Shown in pieces: positions 8,333 through 17,691 of a stretch of 64,000 nucleotides of DNA; position 1 is the stretch's first letter; the number at the start of each line of letters is the position of its first letter. This stretch comes from Deltaproteobacteria bacterium. GTDB taxonomy: Bacteria > Desulfobacterota > Binatia > UTPRO1. The position numbers were made by a program, and so were the translations under genes. The notes below the pieces were generated by a model. It was not told where the DNA came from and searched no databases. It worked only from the letters and a program-made list of their open reading frames with translations. Location: NCBI GenBank assembly GCA_020848745.1, contig JADLHM010000110.1, forward strand, positions 186,563-250,562. Direction: 5' to 3'.

Positions 8333-8806
8333 CTAGACGACGGGCGCCGTTGCGGTCGGGGTCGTGGGGGGCGGAGGCGGGGGCGTGTAGCTCGAGCGCG
8401 TGATCGCGGCGGGCGCCTCCGGCGTCATCTGCGACACCGCGACCAGCATGCCGCCGACGACCGCCTCGAACGTCGCCAAGAGCCAGCCCCACCAGCCGGG
8501 GCTGCCGTCGATCAGGACGCCGTAGAGGCGGCCGAGGCAGGCGCCGACCCAGAGGAGCCCGATCATGAGGAGCCGGCCGCGGTTCGTCGCCGGGTCCATC
8601 GCGCCGAGGATGGTGTAGATGCCGAGCACCGTGAAGATGCCGCCGTACGTCGCGCGCATCTCGCCGAGGACGAAGTTCGCGGTGAAGTTCTGGGCGACGG
8701 CGAAGCCGGTGACCTGGTTCATCACCGTCTCGGGGTAGAGGAGCGCGAACGCGCCCATGACCGTGGTGAGCACACCGATGACGATGGTGGTGACGCGAGG
8801 GTTCAT
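8333..8806 (-). CDS. DUF4345-like four-helix membrane protein
   Basis: A 157-residue inner-membrane protein with four predicted transmembrane segments (residues about 5-25, 50-68, 78-98, 105-125). The central GEMRATYGG segment and the GRLYG motif in the third or fourth helix match the DUF4345 pattern. The last 25 residues are a Pro/Thr tail with seven consecutive Pro. The role of the family is not known. Monocistronic by spacing: 58 bases separate it from the desaturase upstream, and the broken VOC frame lies just downstream. Confidence 0.6.
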   Translation of the reverse strand: MNPRVTTIVIGVLTTVMGAFALLYPETVMNQVTGFAVAQNFTANFVLGEMRATYGGIFTVLGIYTILGAMDPATNRGRLLMIGLLWVGACLGRLYGVLIDGSPGWWGWLLATFEAVVGGMLVAVSQMTPEAPAAITRSSYTPPPPPPTTPTATAPVV

Positions 8807-8864
8807 CAGAACGGCTCCTTCCTTCGTTTGGGCGGTGCGGGGCCCCGTCAGCCGATGTCCCGGC

Positions 8865-9872
8865 TCAGGCAGGCCCCGCGATGGCGGCGAACGAGTCGGT
8901 GTAGCGCCGCTCGACGAGCGCGCCGCCGAAGCGGCCGGTCGCCGCGAGCGCCGCGTGCAGACGCGGCAGGTGGTAGTGGGGCACGCCGGGGTAGAGGTGG
9001 TGCTCCAGGTGGTAGCCGACGTGGTGCGGGTTCAAGAAGAACTGCGCGAGCGGGTTCGGCGAGACGACGGTGCGCGCGTTCTTGAGCGGGTCCGCCTTGT
9101 CGGGCACCGCCGCGTGCTCCAGGACGCCGCGCGCGCGCAGGATCACCTGGTAGACGACCAGCAGCGGTAGCACCCAGAGCGCCAGGAACGCGGGCCCGTA
9201 GCCCGCCCACACGAGCCCGCCGATCAGCAGCACCGCCGCGGCGCGCGTCGCCACCGTCCGGGCGCTCCAGTACTTCAGGAGGTTCCCGTGGCCCGGCGTG
9301 AAGCGCATGCGGCCCGAGATCTTGTCGACGGTCACGTAGCCGCGCATGGCGAGCGCCGAGACGCCGGTCGCGTCGCGGAGCAGCTTCCGGAGGAAGCTCC
9401 GGCGGCCGCACGGGAAGGGCGCCGAGAGCGCCAGGTCCGGGTCCTCGGCGGTGTGGAGGTGCTTGTGATGGCGGAGATGGACCATGCGGTAGAGGTAGAG
9501 GTGGCTCGCGATCGGCTTCGCGCAGAGCCACTGGCCGGCGAAGTCGTTCAGGCCGCGGTGGTCGAAGAGGCGGTAGTGGGCCGCGTCGTGCATCAGCACC
9601 GCGAGCGCGTGCTGGCAGCGTCCGACCACGATCGCCGCGGCGATCCAGACCGCCCAGTGCCCCGACCAGAGCGCCGCCGCGATGCTGACGGCGACGAGCC
9701 CCCACGTTCCGAGGAGCGCCCGGAGCGCGCGGACGGTCGAGAGCTTCTGGAGCGGCTTCAGCACCTCGGGGGCGAGCCGGAGGGGCGCGGGAGCCGTCGG
9801 CGCCATCGATGTGTCGGCGTCGAGCATCGGGTCGCGCGCCGGGAAGGCCGGCTCTGCCGTGCGGCTGATCAT
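8865..9872 (-). CDS. Membrane fatty acid desaturase
   Basis: A 335-residue integral-membrane di-iron desaturase/hydroxylase. All three histidine boxes are present: HDAAH (about residue 94), HLRHHKH (about 133) and HHVGYHLEHHLYP (about 265). Hydrophobic pairs flank residues 55-90 and 205-245. Enzymes of this type insert double bonds or hydroxyls in acyl chains using O2 and an electron donor such as ferredoxin or cytochrome b5; no donor gene is adjacent. The GYHLEHHLYPGVPHYHLP ending is typical of the DesA/CrtR-like branch, so a carotenoid or other lipid substrate is also possible. The N-terminal 40 residues are poorly conserved and a later start (MLDADTS) is possible. Confidence 0.88.
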   Translation of the reverse strand: MISRTAEPAFPARDPMLDADTSMAPTAPAPLRLAPEVLKPLQKLSTVRALRALLGTWGLVAVSIAAALWSGHWAVWIAAAIVVGRCQHALAVLMHDAAHYRLFDHRGLNDFAGQWLCAKPIASHLYLYRMVHLRHHKHLHTAEDPDLALSAPFPCGRRSFLRKLLRDATGVSALAMRGYVTVDKISGRMRFTPGHGNLLKYWSARTVATRAAAVLLIGGLVWAGYGPAFLALWVLPLLVVYQVILRARGVLEHAAVPDKADPLKNARTVVSPNPLAQFFLNPHHVGYHLEHHLYPGVPHYHLPRLHAALAATGRFGGALVERRYTDSFAAIAGPA

Positions 9873-9961
9873 GCCGGCGGCGACTCTAGACCAGGTGCCG
9901 AGCGAGCGGAAGCCGCGCGCCGGTCAGGCGACCGCGCGGAGGCGTTCCGGGCGCGCGGCGC

Positions 9962-10084
9962 TCAGCGCTTGCCGAGCGCCTGGAGGATGATCGCGACGAA
10001 CGGCGTCGCCACGATCAGCGCCACGATCAGGCGGACGAGGAAGGACGTCCAGGTGAGGCGGCGCTCGGGCGCGTCGGCGGCCAT
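9962..10084 (-). CDS. Small single-pass membrane protein
   Basis: A 40-codon frame starting ATG at 10084: a charged N-terminus (MAADAPERRLTWTS) followed by one hydrophobic helix (FLVRLIVALIVATPFVAIIL) and a short basic end. It begins 15 bases after the stop of the FMN-fold gene and probably shares its transcript. The helix and the compact spacing support it as real, but there is no family match I can name and no strong ribosome site. Confidence 0.4.
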   Translation of the reverse strand: MAADAPERRLTWTSFLVRLIVALIVATPFVAIILQALGKR

Positions 10085-10098
10085 GGCGTGCGCGAGGC

Positions 10099-10572
10099 TC
10101 AGCTTCGCGGCGGCGGCGCGCCGGGCGCCGGCTCGGGCGCGCGCATGGCGTAGGCGCGCGTCAGCTCCACCGCGATCGTCACGACCTTCCGCGGCGTCCC
10201 GCTCCGACCCGGCCGCGTCTCGCGGAGGCTTCCCGGCACCTCGCGCGCCCGGCCGTAGAGGATCGCCACCGCGCCGTCTCTCCAGGTGGTGAACGAGACC
10301 CGGGGGTTGGTCCTCAAGTCGTCGCGGCGGACCGTGTTGTCGTAGATCACGAGGGAAAGCGTCGCCCCTTCGAGGGTCGAGTGCACCGGCGCCGAATGCG
10401 GCTGGCCGTGCGGGCCGACCGTCGTCATCGCCATCACGCGCGCGCCCTTCCAGAACTCGACGAGCTCCGCCGCCGTCATCTGCCGGCCGGGGTAGGCGAC
10501 CGAGTCGGCGACCGCCGGCGTCGCCGTGCGGGCGCTGCGATCGAGGAGCGCCTGGAGCGCGGCGAGCGACAT
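10099..10572 (-). CDS. Pyridoxamine-phosphate-oxidase-fold FMN/F420-binding protein
   Basis: A 157-residue split-barrel protein. The core runs from ELVEFWKGARVMAMTTV through GQPHSAPV, SLVIYDN, VSFTTWRDG and a final beta strand VVTIAVELTRAYAM. This is the pattern of the general stress/PNPOx-like family that binds FMN or F420. Such proteins act as small oxidoreductases, but the substrate is not visible from sequence. The last 15 residues are Pro-rich and disordered. It is followed by a 40-residue membrane protein. Confidence 0.7.
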   Translation of the reverse strand: MSLAALQALLDRSARTATPAVADSVAYPGRQMTAAELVEFWKGARVMAMTTVGPHGQPHSAPVHSTLEGATLSLVIYDNTVRRDDLRTNPRVSFTTWRDGAVAILYGRAREVPGSLRETRPGRSGTPRKVVTIAVELTRAYAMRAPEPAPGAPPPRS

Positions 10573-10645
10573 GCGGCGCGCACTATGCCGCGAACGGCGG
10601 CTGGCGGCCAGCAGCGACCGCCGCCTGCTCCACGCGACGGATCCG

Positions 10646-11362
10646 TCAAGCGTGGTGGGCGACCTGATGATGCGGTCCCGTCACCTCGTCGATGATGCGG
10701 CCGTCGCGGAGCGTGATCATGCGGTCGCCGTAGGCGGCCGCGCGCAGGTCGTGGGTCACGAGCACCACCGTCACTCCCGTCCGTTCGCTCATGCCCTTCA
10801 CGAACTCGAGGATGTCCTGGCCCATCTTGGAGTCGAGGTTGCCGGTCGGCTCGTCGGCGAGGAGCACGACCGGATCGATCACGAGCGCCCGCGCAATCGC
10901 GACCCGCTGCATCTCGCCTCCCGACAGCTCGCCGGGCCGATGACGGGCGCGATGTCCCATGCCGACGGAGTCCAGCGCCCGGGCGACCCGCTCCGCGATC
11001 TCGGCCCGCGGCCGGCGGTCGGCGCGGAGCGGCAGCGCGACGTTTTCGGCGGCCGTCAGCGTCGGCAGCAGGTTGAAGAACTGGAAGATGATGCCGAGCC
11101 TCCGGCGGCGGAAGATGGTGAGATCGTCGTCCGTCATCGCCGAGAGGCGCCGGCCGTCGATCGTGATCTCGCCGGCGGTCGGCGTGTCGAGCCCGGCCAG
11201 GAGGTTCAGCACCGTGCTCTTCCCCGACCCGCTCGGTCCCGTCAGCGTGAGAAACTCACCCCGAAGGATCCCGAGATCGAGATGGTCGACCGCGCGCACG
11301 GTTCCCGCCCCCGCCTCGAACACCTTCTCCACGCCATCGAGCCGAATCAGGATCTCGTGCAT
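10646..11362 (-). CDS. ABC transporter ATP-binding protein, MacB/LolD type
   Basis: A 238-residue ATPase that would energise the adjacent FtsX-fold permease. Visible motifs: Walker [10 protein letters not shown] (about residue 40), Q-loop region IFQFFNLLP, signature [15 protein letters not shown], Walker B VVLLADEP followed by TGNLD, and the switch His in LVTHD. The [14 protein letters not shown] segment is typical of the LolD/MacB/FtsE class, which drives mechanotransmission rather than classic transport. It starts three bases after the permease stop, as last gene of the PadR operon, and ends in a short His-containing tail. Confidence 0.92.
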   Translation of the reverse strand: MHEILIRLDGVEKVFEAGAGTVRAVDHLDLGILRGEFLTLTGPSGSGKSTVLNLLAGLDTPTAGEITIDGRRLSAMTDDDLTIFRRRRLGIIFQFFNLLPTLTAAENVALPLRADRRPRAEIAERVARALDSVGMGHRARHRPGELSGGEMQRVAIARALVIDPVVLLADEPTGNLDSKMGQDILEFVKGMSERTGVTVVLVTHDLRAAAYGDRMITLRDGRIIDEVTGPHHQVAHHA

Positions 11363-11365
11363 GCC

Positions 11366-13921
11366 TCACTCCATCTGCAGCCCGGCCAGGATCGTCCCCC
11401 GGGTGATCTGTCGCGCCGGAAAGTAGGCGGCAAGAGCCGCGGCGACGGTGATGGCGATGAGGGTGGTGAGCGCAAGGACCAGGGGGAAGCGGAAGTCGAG
11501 GGACCATCCCATGGCTACCGGCATCGAGTGCTTCACCATGAAATATGAGGCGGGTATTCCGGCAAGGACGCCCAAACCGGCTCCCGTCGCGCCAACCATT
11601 CCACCTTCGATCATCACGGATCTCTGGATTTGCGGAGCGGTCAGTCCGACACTCCGAAGGACGGCGATCTCCCGGCGTCGATCGAGCAGCGCCGCCAACA
11701 GGAAATTGACTACCCCGAGGACCGCGATTGCGCAGGAGAAGACCTGAAGCGAGCCCAGGACTTGAAGCAAGCCGTCGACCCGACCTTCGACCTCTCGTCG
11801 GAACTCGGTATTCGTGACGACTGTGACGGTCGGGTGGTTTGCGACCACTTCGTTCACCTTGTCACGGAGCGCGTGAATATCGGCGCCGACTTCCGGCCAT
11901 ACATGAGCGTAGGTCAGGCGAGAGTCACGCCACAGGTCTCGGTAGACCCGGATATCGACCAGAATCGTGCCCACATCCATCGTGTAGTCTCTGGCGATGC
12001 CCACGACGCGAAAAAACCGCCGGCCGGACGGAGTGTCGAGGGGGATCGAGTCGCCCAGATCGACGGCATATCGAAAGGAAAAGCTCTCGCTCACGATGAC
12101 CGAGAAACCTCTCGCAGTAGCCTCATACGGATCCGGTAAGGCGCGAACAAGCAACAGGGGGCTGCGACCTGGTTGACCCTCGCGGTCGAAAGCCGAGATG
12201 ACCACGGGTTTGCCATCGTAGATGAACAACCCTTTGTGATAAGCCTCCACGGACGCTACTCCTGGCAATCCACGTAGCTTGTCAGCCAAGCTAGATTCAA
12301 AACTTGCGCTGTTCAAACCAGGGGTCGTGCCGACACTGATGTCGGCACCGAACGTCAGGTGGAGCCACTGGGAGATAGTTGCGTTTATGCTGTGGACCAC
12401 CGAGCCCAGCACGACGACGAGGGCGTAGCCGACCATGATCGCAGAGGCCGCTGCCGCCACGCGACGCGGGCGCCGAACGAAGAAGTCCGTGGCGAGGCTG
12501 ACGCTGAGGTCGGATCGCGCGCCGAACCAGGTCGCTGCGGCCGACGCCAAGCGAACGAACGCAGGCGAAAGGAACGACACCCCGAAGATCAACAATGAAT
12601 GCCCGAGCATGATCCAGGATGTTTTCATTTCCGCGCTCTCCAGGCGGAGGTCGCTCGTCAGGGCTACGAGTGCCCCGAGGATGGCTAGGATCCCGATGCG
12701 CATTCCACGAACGGACCCCGGTTCGGTACATGTTCCAGAGGCAGATCGAAGGACCTGAGCCGCGGGCTCACGAGAGGCTGTGATTGCGGGGATCAGGCCG
12801 GCAACGATGCAGACCGCAATGCCGACGAGCATAGCGATCGACGTTGCTGCGAAGGGCAGCGACACCTCGCCCGGCGCCACCGTGAAGTACATCCCGCTGA
12901 TACCCGCGACCGCCGTCGTCAGCGACAGGCGCGCCAGCATGTAGCCTCCGACCACGCCGCCCGCCGCGCCGAGGAGTCCCAGGATCAACGACTCGAGGAT
13001 GAACACGCCCGCGATCGAGCCGCGCGTGAATCCGAGGGAGCGGGTGATGGCAATTTCCCGGCGGCGCTGCTCCACCGAGATCGCGATGGTTTCGTAGATG
13101 ATGAAGAAGGCCGCGATCATCGTGACGAGGCTGGCGAGGGAGAGGGCGACGCGGACGCTGCCGAGCAGGGCGTCCATCTGCTGACCGCGCGCCTCGGTGC
13201 GCTCGACGCGGGCGCGATCGCCGATGGCGGTACGCAGGCGACCGGCAAGCTCGTCGACATCGGCCGCGGGGTCGTTGTGGATGTAGATCGTCTGGGCGAG
13301 TCCGGGGCTCAGGAAAACGGTCTCGGCGACGGGGAGATCGAGCAGCGCGACGAGGCCTCCGAACAGCTTGGTGGGGCCGACGTCGTCGAGCGTCCCCCGG
13401 ACGACGTAGTTCCGGATGCCGCTCGGCGTCGCGAGCCGAACGGTGCCGCCGACCTTGACGCCGAGCCGCTCGAGGAGCGGCGCGCCGAGCGCGATCGAGT
13501 CGAGGGAATTCACGAAGCCGAACTCGTCGGCGATGTGAACGTGCTCGCGCGGAAATTGTGGGCTGCGCGTGCCGACCATGCTCAAGAGGTCGATGCCGAA
13601 GGTTCGAATCCGGAGCGAAGGATCATCGGCCGAGGTCAGCGAGCCGTCGACGATGGCGACGGCGCTCTGGACGCCGGGAACGCGTAGCGCGTCCTCGGCG
13701 AGCGTGTCGGGAATCCCGGTCTCGGGACCTGCGATCTGAAGGCGGGCGCTGCCGGCGATGGCCTCGAGGCCGGCTTCGAAGCTCTTGATGATGGAATGGT
13801 TCAGGGCGCCCATCGCGACCATGCCCTGGACGCCGATGACGACGCCGAGCAGCGTGAGGAGAATGCGGCCGGCGTGGGCGCGGAGATACGGAAGGCTGAC
13901 GGTGAAGAGGAGCGCGGTCAC
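11366..13921 (-). CDS. MacB/FtsX-type ABC transporter permease, tandem-domain
   Basis: An 851-residue permease with two FtsX units. Residues about 15-40 form the first helix, 40-265 the first periplasmic MacB-type core, and 280-400 three helices of the first FtsX domain ([31 protein letters not shown]). A second helix/core/FtsX set follows, ending [18 protein letters not shown] and [11 protein letters not shown]. Start is GTG 13921 overlapping the prenyl synthase stop (GTGA). Such exporters extrude lipids, peptides or natural products from the outer leaflet or periplasm. The DNA coding for the second half (about 11480-12770) is clearly less GC-rich than the first half and the neighbours, suggesting a mosaic origin. 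Substrate unknown; context suggests a prenylated or lipid-like molecule. Confidence 0.85.
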   Translation of the reverse strand: MTALLFTVSLPYLRAHAGRILLTLLGVVIGVQGMVAMGALNHSIIKSFEAGLEAIAGSARLQIAGPETGIPDTLAEDALRVPGVQSAVAIVDGSLTSADDPSLRIRTFGIDLLSMVGTRSPQFPREHVHIADEFGFVNSLDSIALGAPLLERLGVKVGGTVRLATPSGIRNYVVRGTLDDVGPTKLFGGLVALLDLPVAETVFLSPGLAQTIYIHNDPAADVDELAGRLRTAIGDRARVERTEARGQQMDALLGSVRVALSLASLVTMIAAFFIIYETIAISVEQRRREIAITRSLGFTRGSIAGVFILESLILGLLGAAGGVVGGYMLARLSLTTAVAGISGMYFTVAPGEVSLPFAATSIAMLVGIAVCIVAGLIPAITASREPAAQVLRSASGTCTEPGSVRGMRIGILAILGALVALTSDLRLESAEMKTSWIMLGHSLLIFGVSFLSPAFVRLASAAATWFGARSDLSVSLATDFFVRRPRRVAAAASAIMVGYALVVVLGSVVHSINATISQWLHLTFGADISVGTTPGLNSASFESSLADKLRGLPGVASVEAYHKGLFIYDGKPVVISAFDREGQPGRSPLLLVRALPDPYEATARGFSVIVSESFSFRYAVDLGDSIPLDTPSGRRFFRVVGIARDYTMDVGTILVDIRVYRDLWRDSRLTYAHVWPEVGADIHALRDKVNEVVANHPTVTVVTNTEFRREVEGRVDGLLQVLGSLQVFSCAIAVLGVVNFLLAALLDRRREIAVLRSVGLTAPQIQRSVMIEGGMVGATGAGLGVLAGIPASYFMVKHSMPVAMGWSLDFRFPLVLALTTLIAITVAAALAAYFPARQITRGTILAGLQME

Positions 13922-15384
13922 GCCGTGAGATGCGCCACCGGCTGCCCGTGGGGGCGGCGGAGCTCCGGTGGCTGGTCGCACGGCTCGCGGTCCGCTACGA
14001 GCCGCCGGGCTCGCGCCGCCATCTGGGCGTGCTCCCGCGACGTGGGTGCGATCGACAGGAATCCGATCGCCGCGCAATGGAGCCCATCGACGAGCGCGAG
14101 CGTCCGGACGGGATCACGCTCCAAGCTGTCTTCATCGGCGAGGGCGTGCGCGAGCGCGATTGCCTCTGCCGCGAGCATCGCGTCCGGCGACCATCGTCGT
14201 CCGTCACAGAGGTGCTCACGAAGACGCATCCGGTGCGCGTCGACCACGCGATCCGCCGCTCGGGAGGCGGCCATTACGGAGAGGCTCGGATGGAGCCAAT
14301 CCAGGACGTGAACCAACCGGGGCGGCACCTTGGGCGCGATGTCCGCATCGCGGCGCGTGTGTCGGATCACGAACGATGCCGCGGACGGCTGCCTTCGGGG
14401 AGCGTGAGACTCATCCGCGAACCTCGGCAGGGCAACGCGCAGCCCCCGCATGATGCCAGTCTGTGCGAGCGCGACCAGATGGTCGCAGGCTTCCCGCCCC
14501 GGGAGGCTCGCGAGGGCTTCGACGGCGCGCCCGAGCCACCACTCGGCGACCGCACTCGCGGCGGCGACTCCGCCACCTTGGATCACGAGCGCGGCGCAGC
14601 CGGCGACGGCACTCGCATCTCTGGTGCGCCGGATGCGTTCGAGCAGCGGCGGCAGCCGCCGCTCCGGATCGTTCGTGAGAAGAATGGGCAGCGTGAGAAC
14701 GCCGTCGCGGAGATCGGCGCCGTTGGTGCGGCCGAGATCGGCGGGGTCGCCGGTGAGATCGAGGATGTCGTCGGCGATTTGGAATGCGACCCCGAATCGG
14801 CGGGCGAAACGCGCGACCGCCGCGCGGGATGCTCGGTCGGCGCCGACGAGGATGGCGCCGAGATCGGCCGCGAGCTGGAAGAACGCCCCGGTCTTCTCCT
14901 GCATGACGGCGAGGCGTGTGCGGGGGGCGACGGCAACGAACGGCGCGGCGAGTTCGCGGATCTGACCGCGGCACGTTGCGAGGAGCGCTCGACGCACCGC
15001 CCGGCGGGCATGGATACCGAGTCCGGCCGCGAGCTCGTTGGCGAGATGGGCGATCGCGGTGCCGGCGTCCGTCGCCGCGCGCGCTCCGTGTGTGCGATGG
15101 AGCGTCGCGACTCCGCGCCGGGTCTCGGCGCCGTCCACGAGGTCGTCGTGGATCAAGGACCCCAGGTGTGCGAGCTCGATGGCGGAGCCTGCGCGAATCA
15201 GCAGCTCGGTGGTGGCGGGGAGCGGCTCTCGGCAGGCGGCGGCCGCCCACCACACGAGCCGCGCGCGCAGGCGCTTCCCGCCGGCGTCGAGGAGGCGCGA
15301 GGCCGGCGCCGTGATCGGCGAGCTCACGATCGCGACGCGCATGTGCGCCTCGATCGCGCGAACGAAGTCGTCGACCCCGGTCAT
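13918..15384 (-). CDS. Trans-prenyl diphosphate synthase with C-terminal extension
   Basis: A 488-residue protein whose first about 320 residues are a polyprenyl synthetase: GGKRLRARLVWW, first Asp-rich motif DDLVD (Asp80, Asp81, Asp84), second motif DDILD (Asp205, Asp206, Asp209), and QEKTG. Residues before the first motif are small (Gly75, Ser76), which in this family favours long products (C30 or more) over farnesyl diphosphate. Residues about 325-488 are an extra helical domain not needed for synthase activity, with the RAADRVVDAHRMRLREH stretch; I cannot assign it. It overlaps padR (ATGA at 15381-15384) and the permease (GTGA). It is not near quinone genes, so a role tied to the exporter is likely. 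Confidence 0.85.
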   Translation of the reverse strand: MTGVDDFVRAIEAHMRVAIVSSPITAPASRLLDAGGKRLRARLVWWAAAACREPLPATTELLIRAGSAIELAHLGSLIHDDLVDGAETRRGVATLHRTHGARAATDAGTAIAHLANELAAGLGIHARRAVRRALLATCRGQIRELAAPFVAVAPRTRLAVMQEKTGAFFQLAADLGAILVGADRASRAAVARFARRFGVAFQIADDILDLTGDPADLGRTNGADLRDGVLTLPILLTNDPERRLPPLLERIRRTRDASAVAGCAALVIQGGGVAAASAVAEWWLGRAVEALASLPGREACDHLVALAQTGIMRGLRVALPRFADESHAPRRQPSAASFVIRHTRRDADIAPKVPPRLVHVLDWLHPSLSVMAASRAADRVVDAHRMRLREHLCDGRRWSPDAMLAAEAIALAHALADEDSLERDPVRTLALVDGLHCAAIGFLSIAPTSREHAQMAARARRLVADREPCDQPPELRRPHGQPVAHLTA

Positions 15385-15986
15385 CGAGGTGCTTTCGACG
15401 GGCGTGTCGGCTTCGCCGAGAGCGAACCCTTGACCGTTGACGGGTCGTCACTCGGCTGCCAGGCGAGGAGCGTCGCTCGGCAATGCTCGAGCCATTTCAG
15501 GTGGGCCTCGGCGTGGAAGAGGGCCGCGTCGGCGGCGAGCGAGTTGAGCAGACGCTCTTCCGTGTTCACCGGTTCGAGGCTGCGGCGATGGACGGTCAGG
15601 TGGGTCAAGTGCTCGCGATAGACGTGCTCCTGGCGGGCCACCTGATTCAGCGACGCGTCGCGATCCTTGCGGTCGAGCACGAGGAGGCGGATGAAGATCT
15701 CGTCGCGGATCGGCTGGGGCTGCTTCGGGGAGCGCCTGAGCCACGTATCGAGCGAGCGCCGTCCCTTCGCCGTGACGGTATAGACCCAGCGCCCGATGTG
15801 GCCGTCACCCTGATCGAAGCGGCCTTCGACGAGGCCGCGCCGACGCAGGTCCTTCAACGTCTGGTAGATCTGTCCGAAGTTCAACGACCAGGCGGGGCCG
15901 ATCCGGTCCTCGAAGACGCTTTTGATGCGGTAGCCGTGGAGCTCCTGCCCATCCAGGAGGCCGAGGATCGCGTAGCGCAGCAGCAT
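15381..15986 (-). CDS. PadR-family transcriptional regulator
   Basis: A 201-residue DNA-binding repressor. Residues 1-75 form the winged helix (LRYAILGLLDGQELHGYRI, IYQTLKDLRRRGLVEGR, YTVTAKGRR), and residues 90-180 form the PadR C-terminal coiled-coil dimerisation region (AVRQEHVYREHLTHL-like and AEAHLKWLEHCRATLL). PadR proteins usually repress a neighbouring transporter or detoxification operon and release DNA on binding a small aromatic or hydrophobic ligand. It is the first gene of the operon with prenyl synthase and ABC exporter, so autoregulation of the entire unit is likely. A strong AAGGAG ribosome site precedes the ATG at 15986. Confidence 0.9.
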   Translation of the reverse strand: MLLRYAILGLLDGQELHGYRIKSVFEDRIGPAWSLNFGQIYQTLKDLRRRGLVEGRFDQGDGHIGRWVYTVTAKGRRSLDTWLRRSPKQPQPIRDEIFIRLLVLDRKDRDASLNQVARQEHVYREHLTHLTVHRRSLEPVNTEERLLNSLAADAALFHAEAHLKWLEHCRATLLAWQPSDDPSTVKGSLSAKPTRPSKAPR

Positions 15987-16175
15987 GCAAGCTCCTTACT
16001 AGGCCGCGGGCGCCTGGCAGTCAGGGGGCTTTCGAGCGGGCGGATCTTTGGTGGGAGGCCGGCCGCGTGTCAACGAAAAGCGTCCGGAGGAGACTAGATA
16101 GAGCGGATATATGGTTCCGGCTCGAAGCACGGACGGAGCATGGCAACTGCTGCAGCGCTCGCCGGCCGCCGACTG

Positions 16176-16919
16176 TCAGCGGCGCTTCCGCTTCCGCCAG
16201 CGCCGGAGCCGCGCCCGCTGCGTGATCGGCGGCGTCCCGGCGGCGGCCGGCGCGTGCCGCGACGCCACGAGGTAGCCGATGTAGCGGTCGCGCATGATCT
16301 CGGTCGCGGCGCTGATCGTCTGCGCGACGATCACGAGGAGCGGGAGCCCGTACGCGCCGAACACGGCGAGGGACGAGCCGACGGCGGTGAGGACGACGGT
16401 GCGGTGGAGGAGGAAGCCGATCTCGCCGTCGAGGCCGAGCTTTTCGGGCGGGAGCCCCGAGGCCTGCGCCACCCGGATGCGCTGCGCGAAGCTCGGGATC
16501 TGGCACGCCACCATGAGGCCGAACGCGCGCGGCAGCCAGCCGTTCGTGACGAGCGTCCACGGGTCCACGTCGGCGCTCAGCGCGACCGGCAGCAGCATCG
16601 CCGTCGGCACCGCGAGCGCGAAGGTGAGGATGCCCGCCACGAAGACGAATATCCCGAGCACGCCGGCCCAGAAGTGCAGGGCGTCCAGGACGCCGGTCTC
16701 GCCGTAGTCGAACTGCTTGGCTCCGAAGTAGGACGCGACGGCGCCGACCACCCAGAGCGTGCTGAGCGCGTCGAGGAAGAGGGCGGCGATCGCTTCCAGC
16801 ACCGACCAGCCGAAGACGAAGACGCCGATCACCGGGATGGCGTTGCGGGCGAGGATCGGGACGGCGCGCGGGTCGGTGAGGCGTTGCAGGAAGAGGTCGC
16901 GGTCGCTCGGCGTCGGCAT
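16176..16919 (-). CDS. Polytopic membrane protein, DUF6498-like
   Basis: A 247-residue membrane protein with about five to six hydrophobic helices (residues 25-50, 55-70, 80-115, 120-135, 165-190, 195-215). It opens with a PTPSDRDLFLQRLTDP segment and ends in a very basic tail (RARLRRWRKRKRR), which by the positive-inside rule should be cytoplasmic. The FGWSVLEAIAALF helix with acidic Glu resembles DUF6498. Role unknown. It begins 12 bases after the stop of the CAP lipoprotein in the same direction, so the two likely share a transcript. Confidence 0.55.
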   Translation of the reverse strand: MPTPSDRDLFLQRLTDPRAVPILARNAIPVIGVFVFGWSVLEAIAALFLDALSTLWVVGAVASYFGAKQFDYGETGVLDALHFWAGVLGIFVFVAGILTFALAVPTAMLLPVALSADVDPWTLVTNGWLPRAFGLMVACQIPSFAQRIRVAQASGLPPEKLGLDGEIGFLLHRTVVLTAVGSSLAVFGAYGLPLLVIVAQTISAATEIMRDRYIGYLVASRHAPAAAGTPPITQRARLRRWRKRKRR

Positions 16920-16931
16920 GGGAAGCCGCGG

Positions 16932-17450
16932 TCAGCCGGCGAAGTCCTGCGTCCACCAGCGGTGGCCGCGCTCGTCGATCACGCAGCCGATGCCGATCCG
17001 CTTGAAGGCGGGCCGCAGGATGTTGGCGCGGTGGCCTGGGCTCCGCATCCACCCCGCCATCACGGCTTCGGGATCGGCGTAGTTGTAGGCGACGTTCTCG
17101 CCGATCTGGTCGTCCCGGAGGCCGGCGCGGCGAAGCGCGTGCTCCCAGCCGCTGTGCGAGAGGCGTTTCTCGAAGGCCATCCCGGCCGAGCGCGCGGCGG
17201 CGATGCGCGCGAGGTTGGCGTCGCTGCCGAGGCCGGGGAGTCCGGCGCGGCGGCGCGCCTCGTTCACGCGCGTCACGACGCCGCTCGCGTCGGCGGCGGG
17301 GCAGGGACGCGACGAGGCCGCGTCGGCCGCCGCGATCGCGAGGGAGCGGCCGTCGGCGACGGCGCACCCGGAGACGATCAGCGCGCACGCCAGCACGCCG
17401 ACGTGCCAAGCTCGTCGCCGCCGGTGCGGCCGCGCGTCGGGTCGCGTCAC
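16932..17450 (-). CDS. CAP/SCP-domain lipoprotein
   Basis: A 172-residue lipoprotein. The N-terminus has basic residues, a hydrophobic core and a lipobox with Cys29 (LIVSGCA). Residues about 55-170 form the CAP (cysteine-rich secretory protein/YkwD) domain: NEARRRAGLPGL, HSGWEHALRRAG, IGENVAYNY, VMAGWMRSPGHRANIL and RWWTQDF, so both active-site-like His are conserved. Bacterial CAP proteins are secreted and of unclear biochemical role, often linked to stress or envelope functions. The longer frame upstream is not conserved; GTG 17450 is chosen because it puts the lipobox in place. Confidence 0.78.
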   Translation of the reverse strand: MTRPDARPHRRRRAWHVGVLACALIVSGCAVADGRSLAIAAADAASSRPCPAADASGVVTRVNEARRRAGLPGLGSDANLARIAAARSAGMAFEKRLSHSGWEHALRRAGLRDDQIGENVAYNYADPEAVMAGWMRSPGHRANILRPAFKRIGIGCVIDERGHRWWTQDFAG

Positions 17451-17691
17451 GGAAGCGTCGTCGTCTATCAGCTCCGCGGCGGCGCCGGCAAACGAGACAC
17501 CCGATACCCGGCCTCGCGCGACGCGGCCTCGTCCCCCGGGTCCGAAGGCCGCGTCCCTTGGCCCGTCTCGCGCAATGGCGCATACTCGCTCCCGCGGAGC
17601 CTGAGGCGGCGTGGCGCGTGGTCGCGGCGGATCGGTCGACGCGGAGGCTCCCGTCCGTACTGATCCGATTCCAGTGTTCCGCGTGGACGCC

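Noticed and set aside
16080..16125. A/T-richer patch upstream of padR as PadR operator and promoter
   Set aside because: Contains TATATA-like words and a TAGATA/TATCTA near-palindrome, but no -35/-10 pair with acceptable spacing; not strong enough to list.
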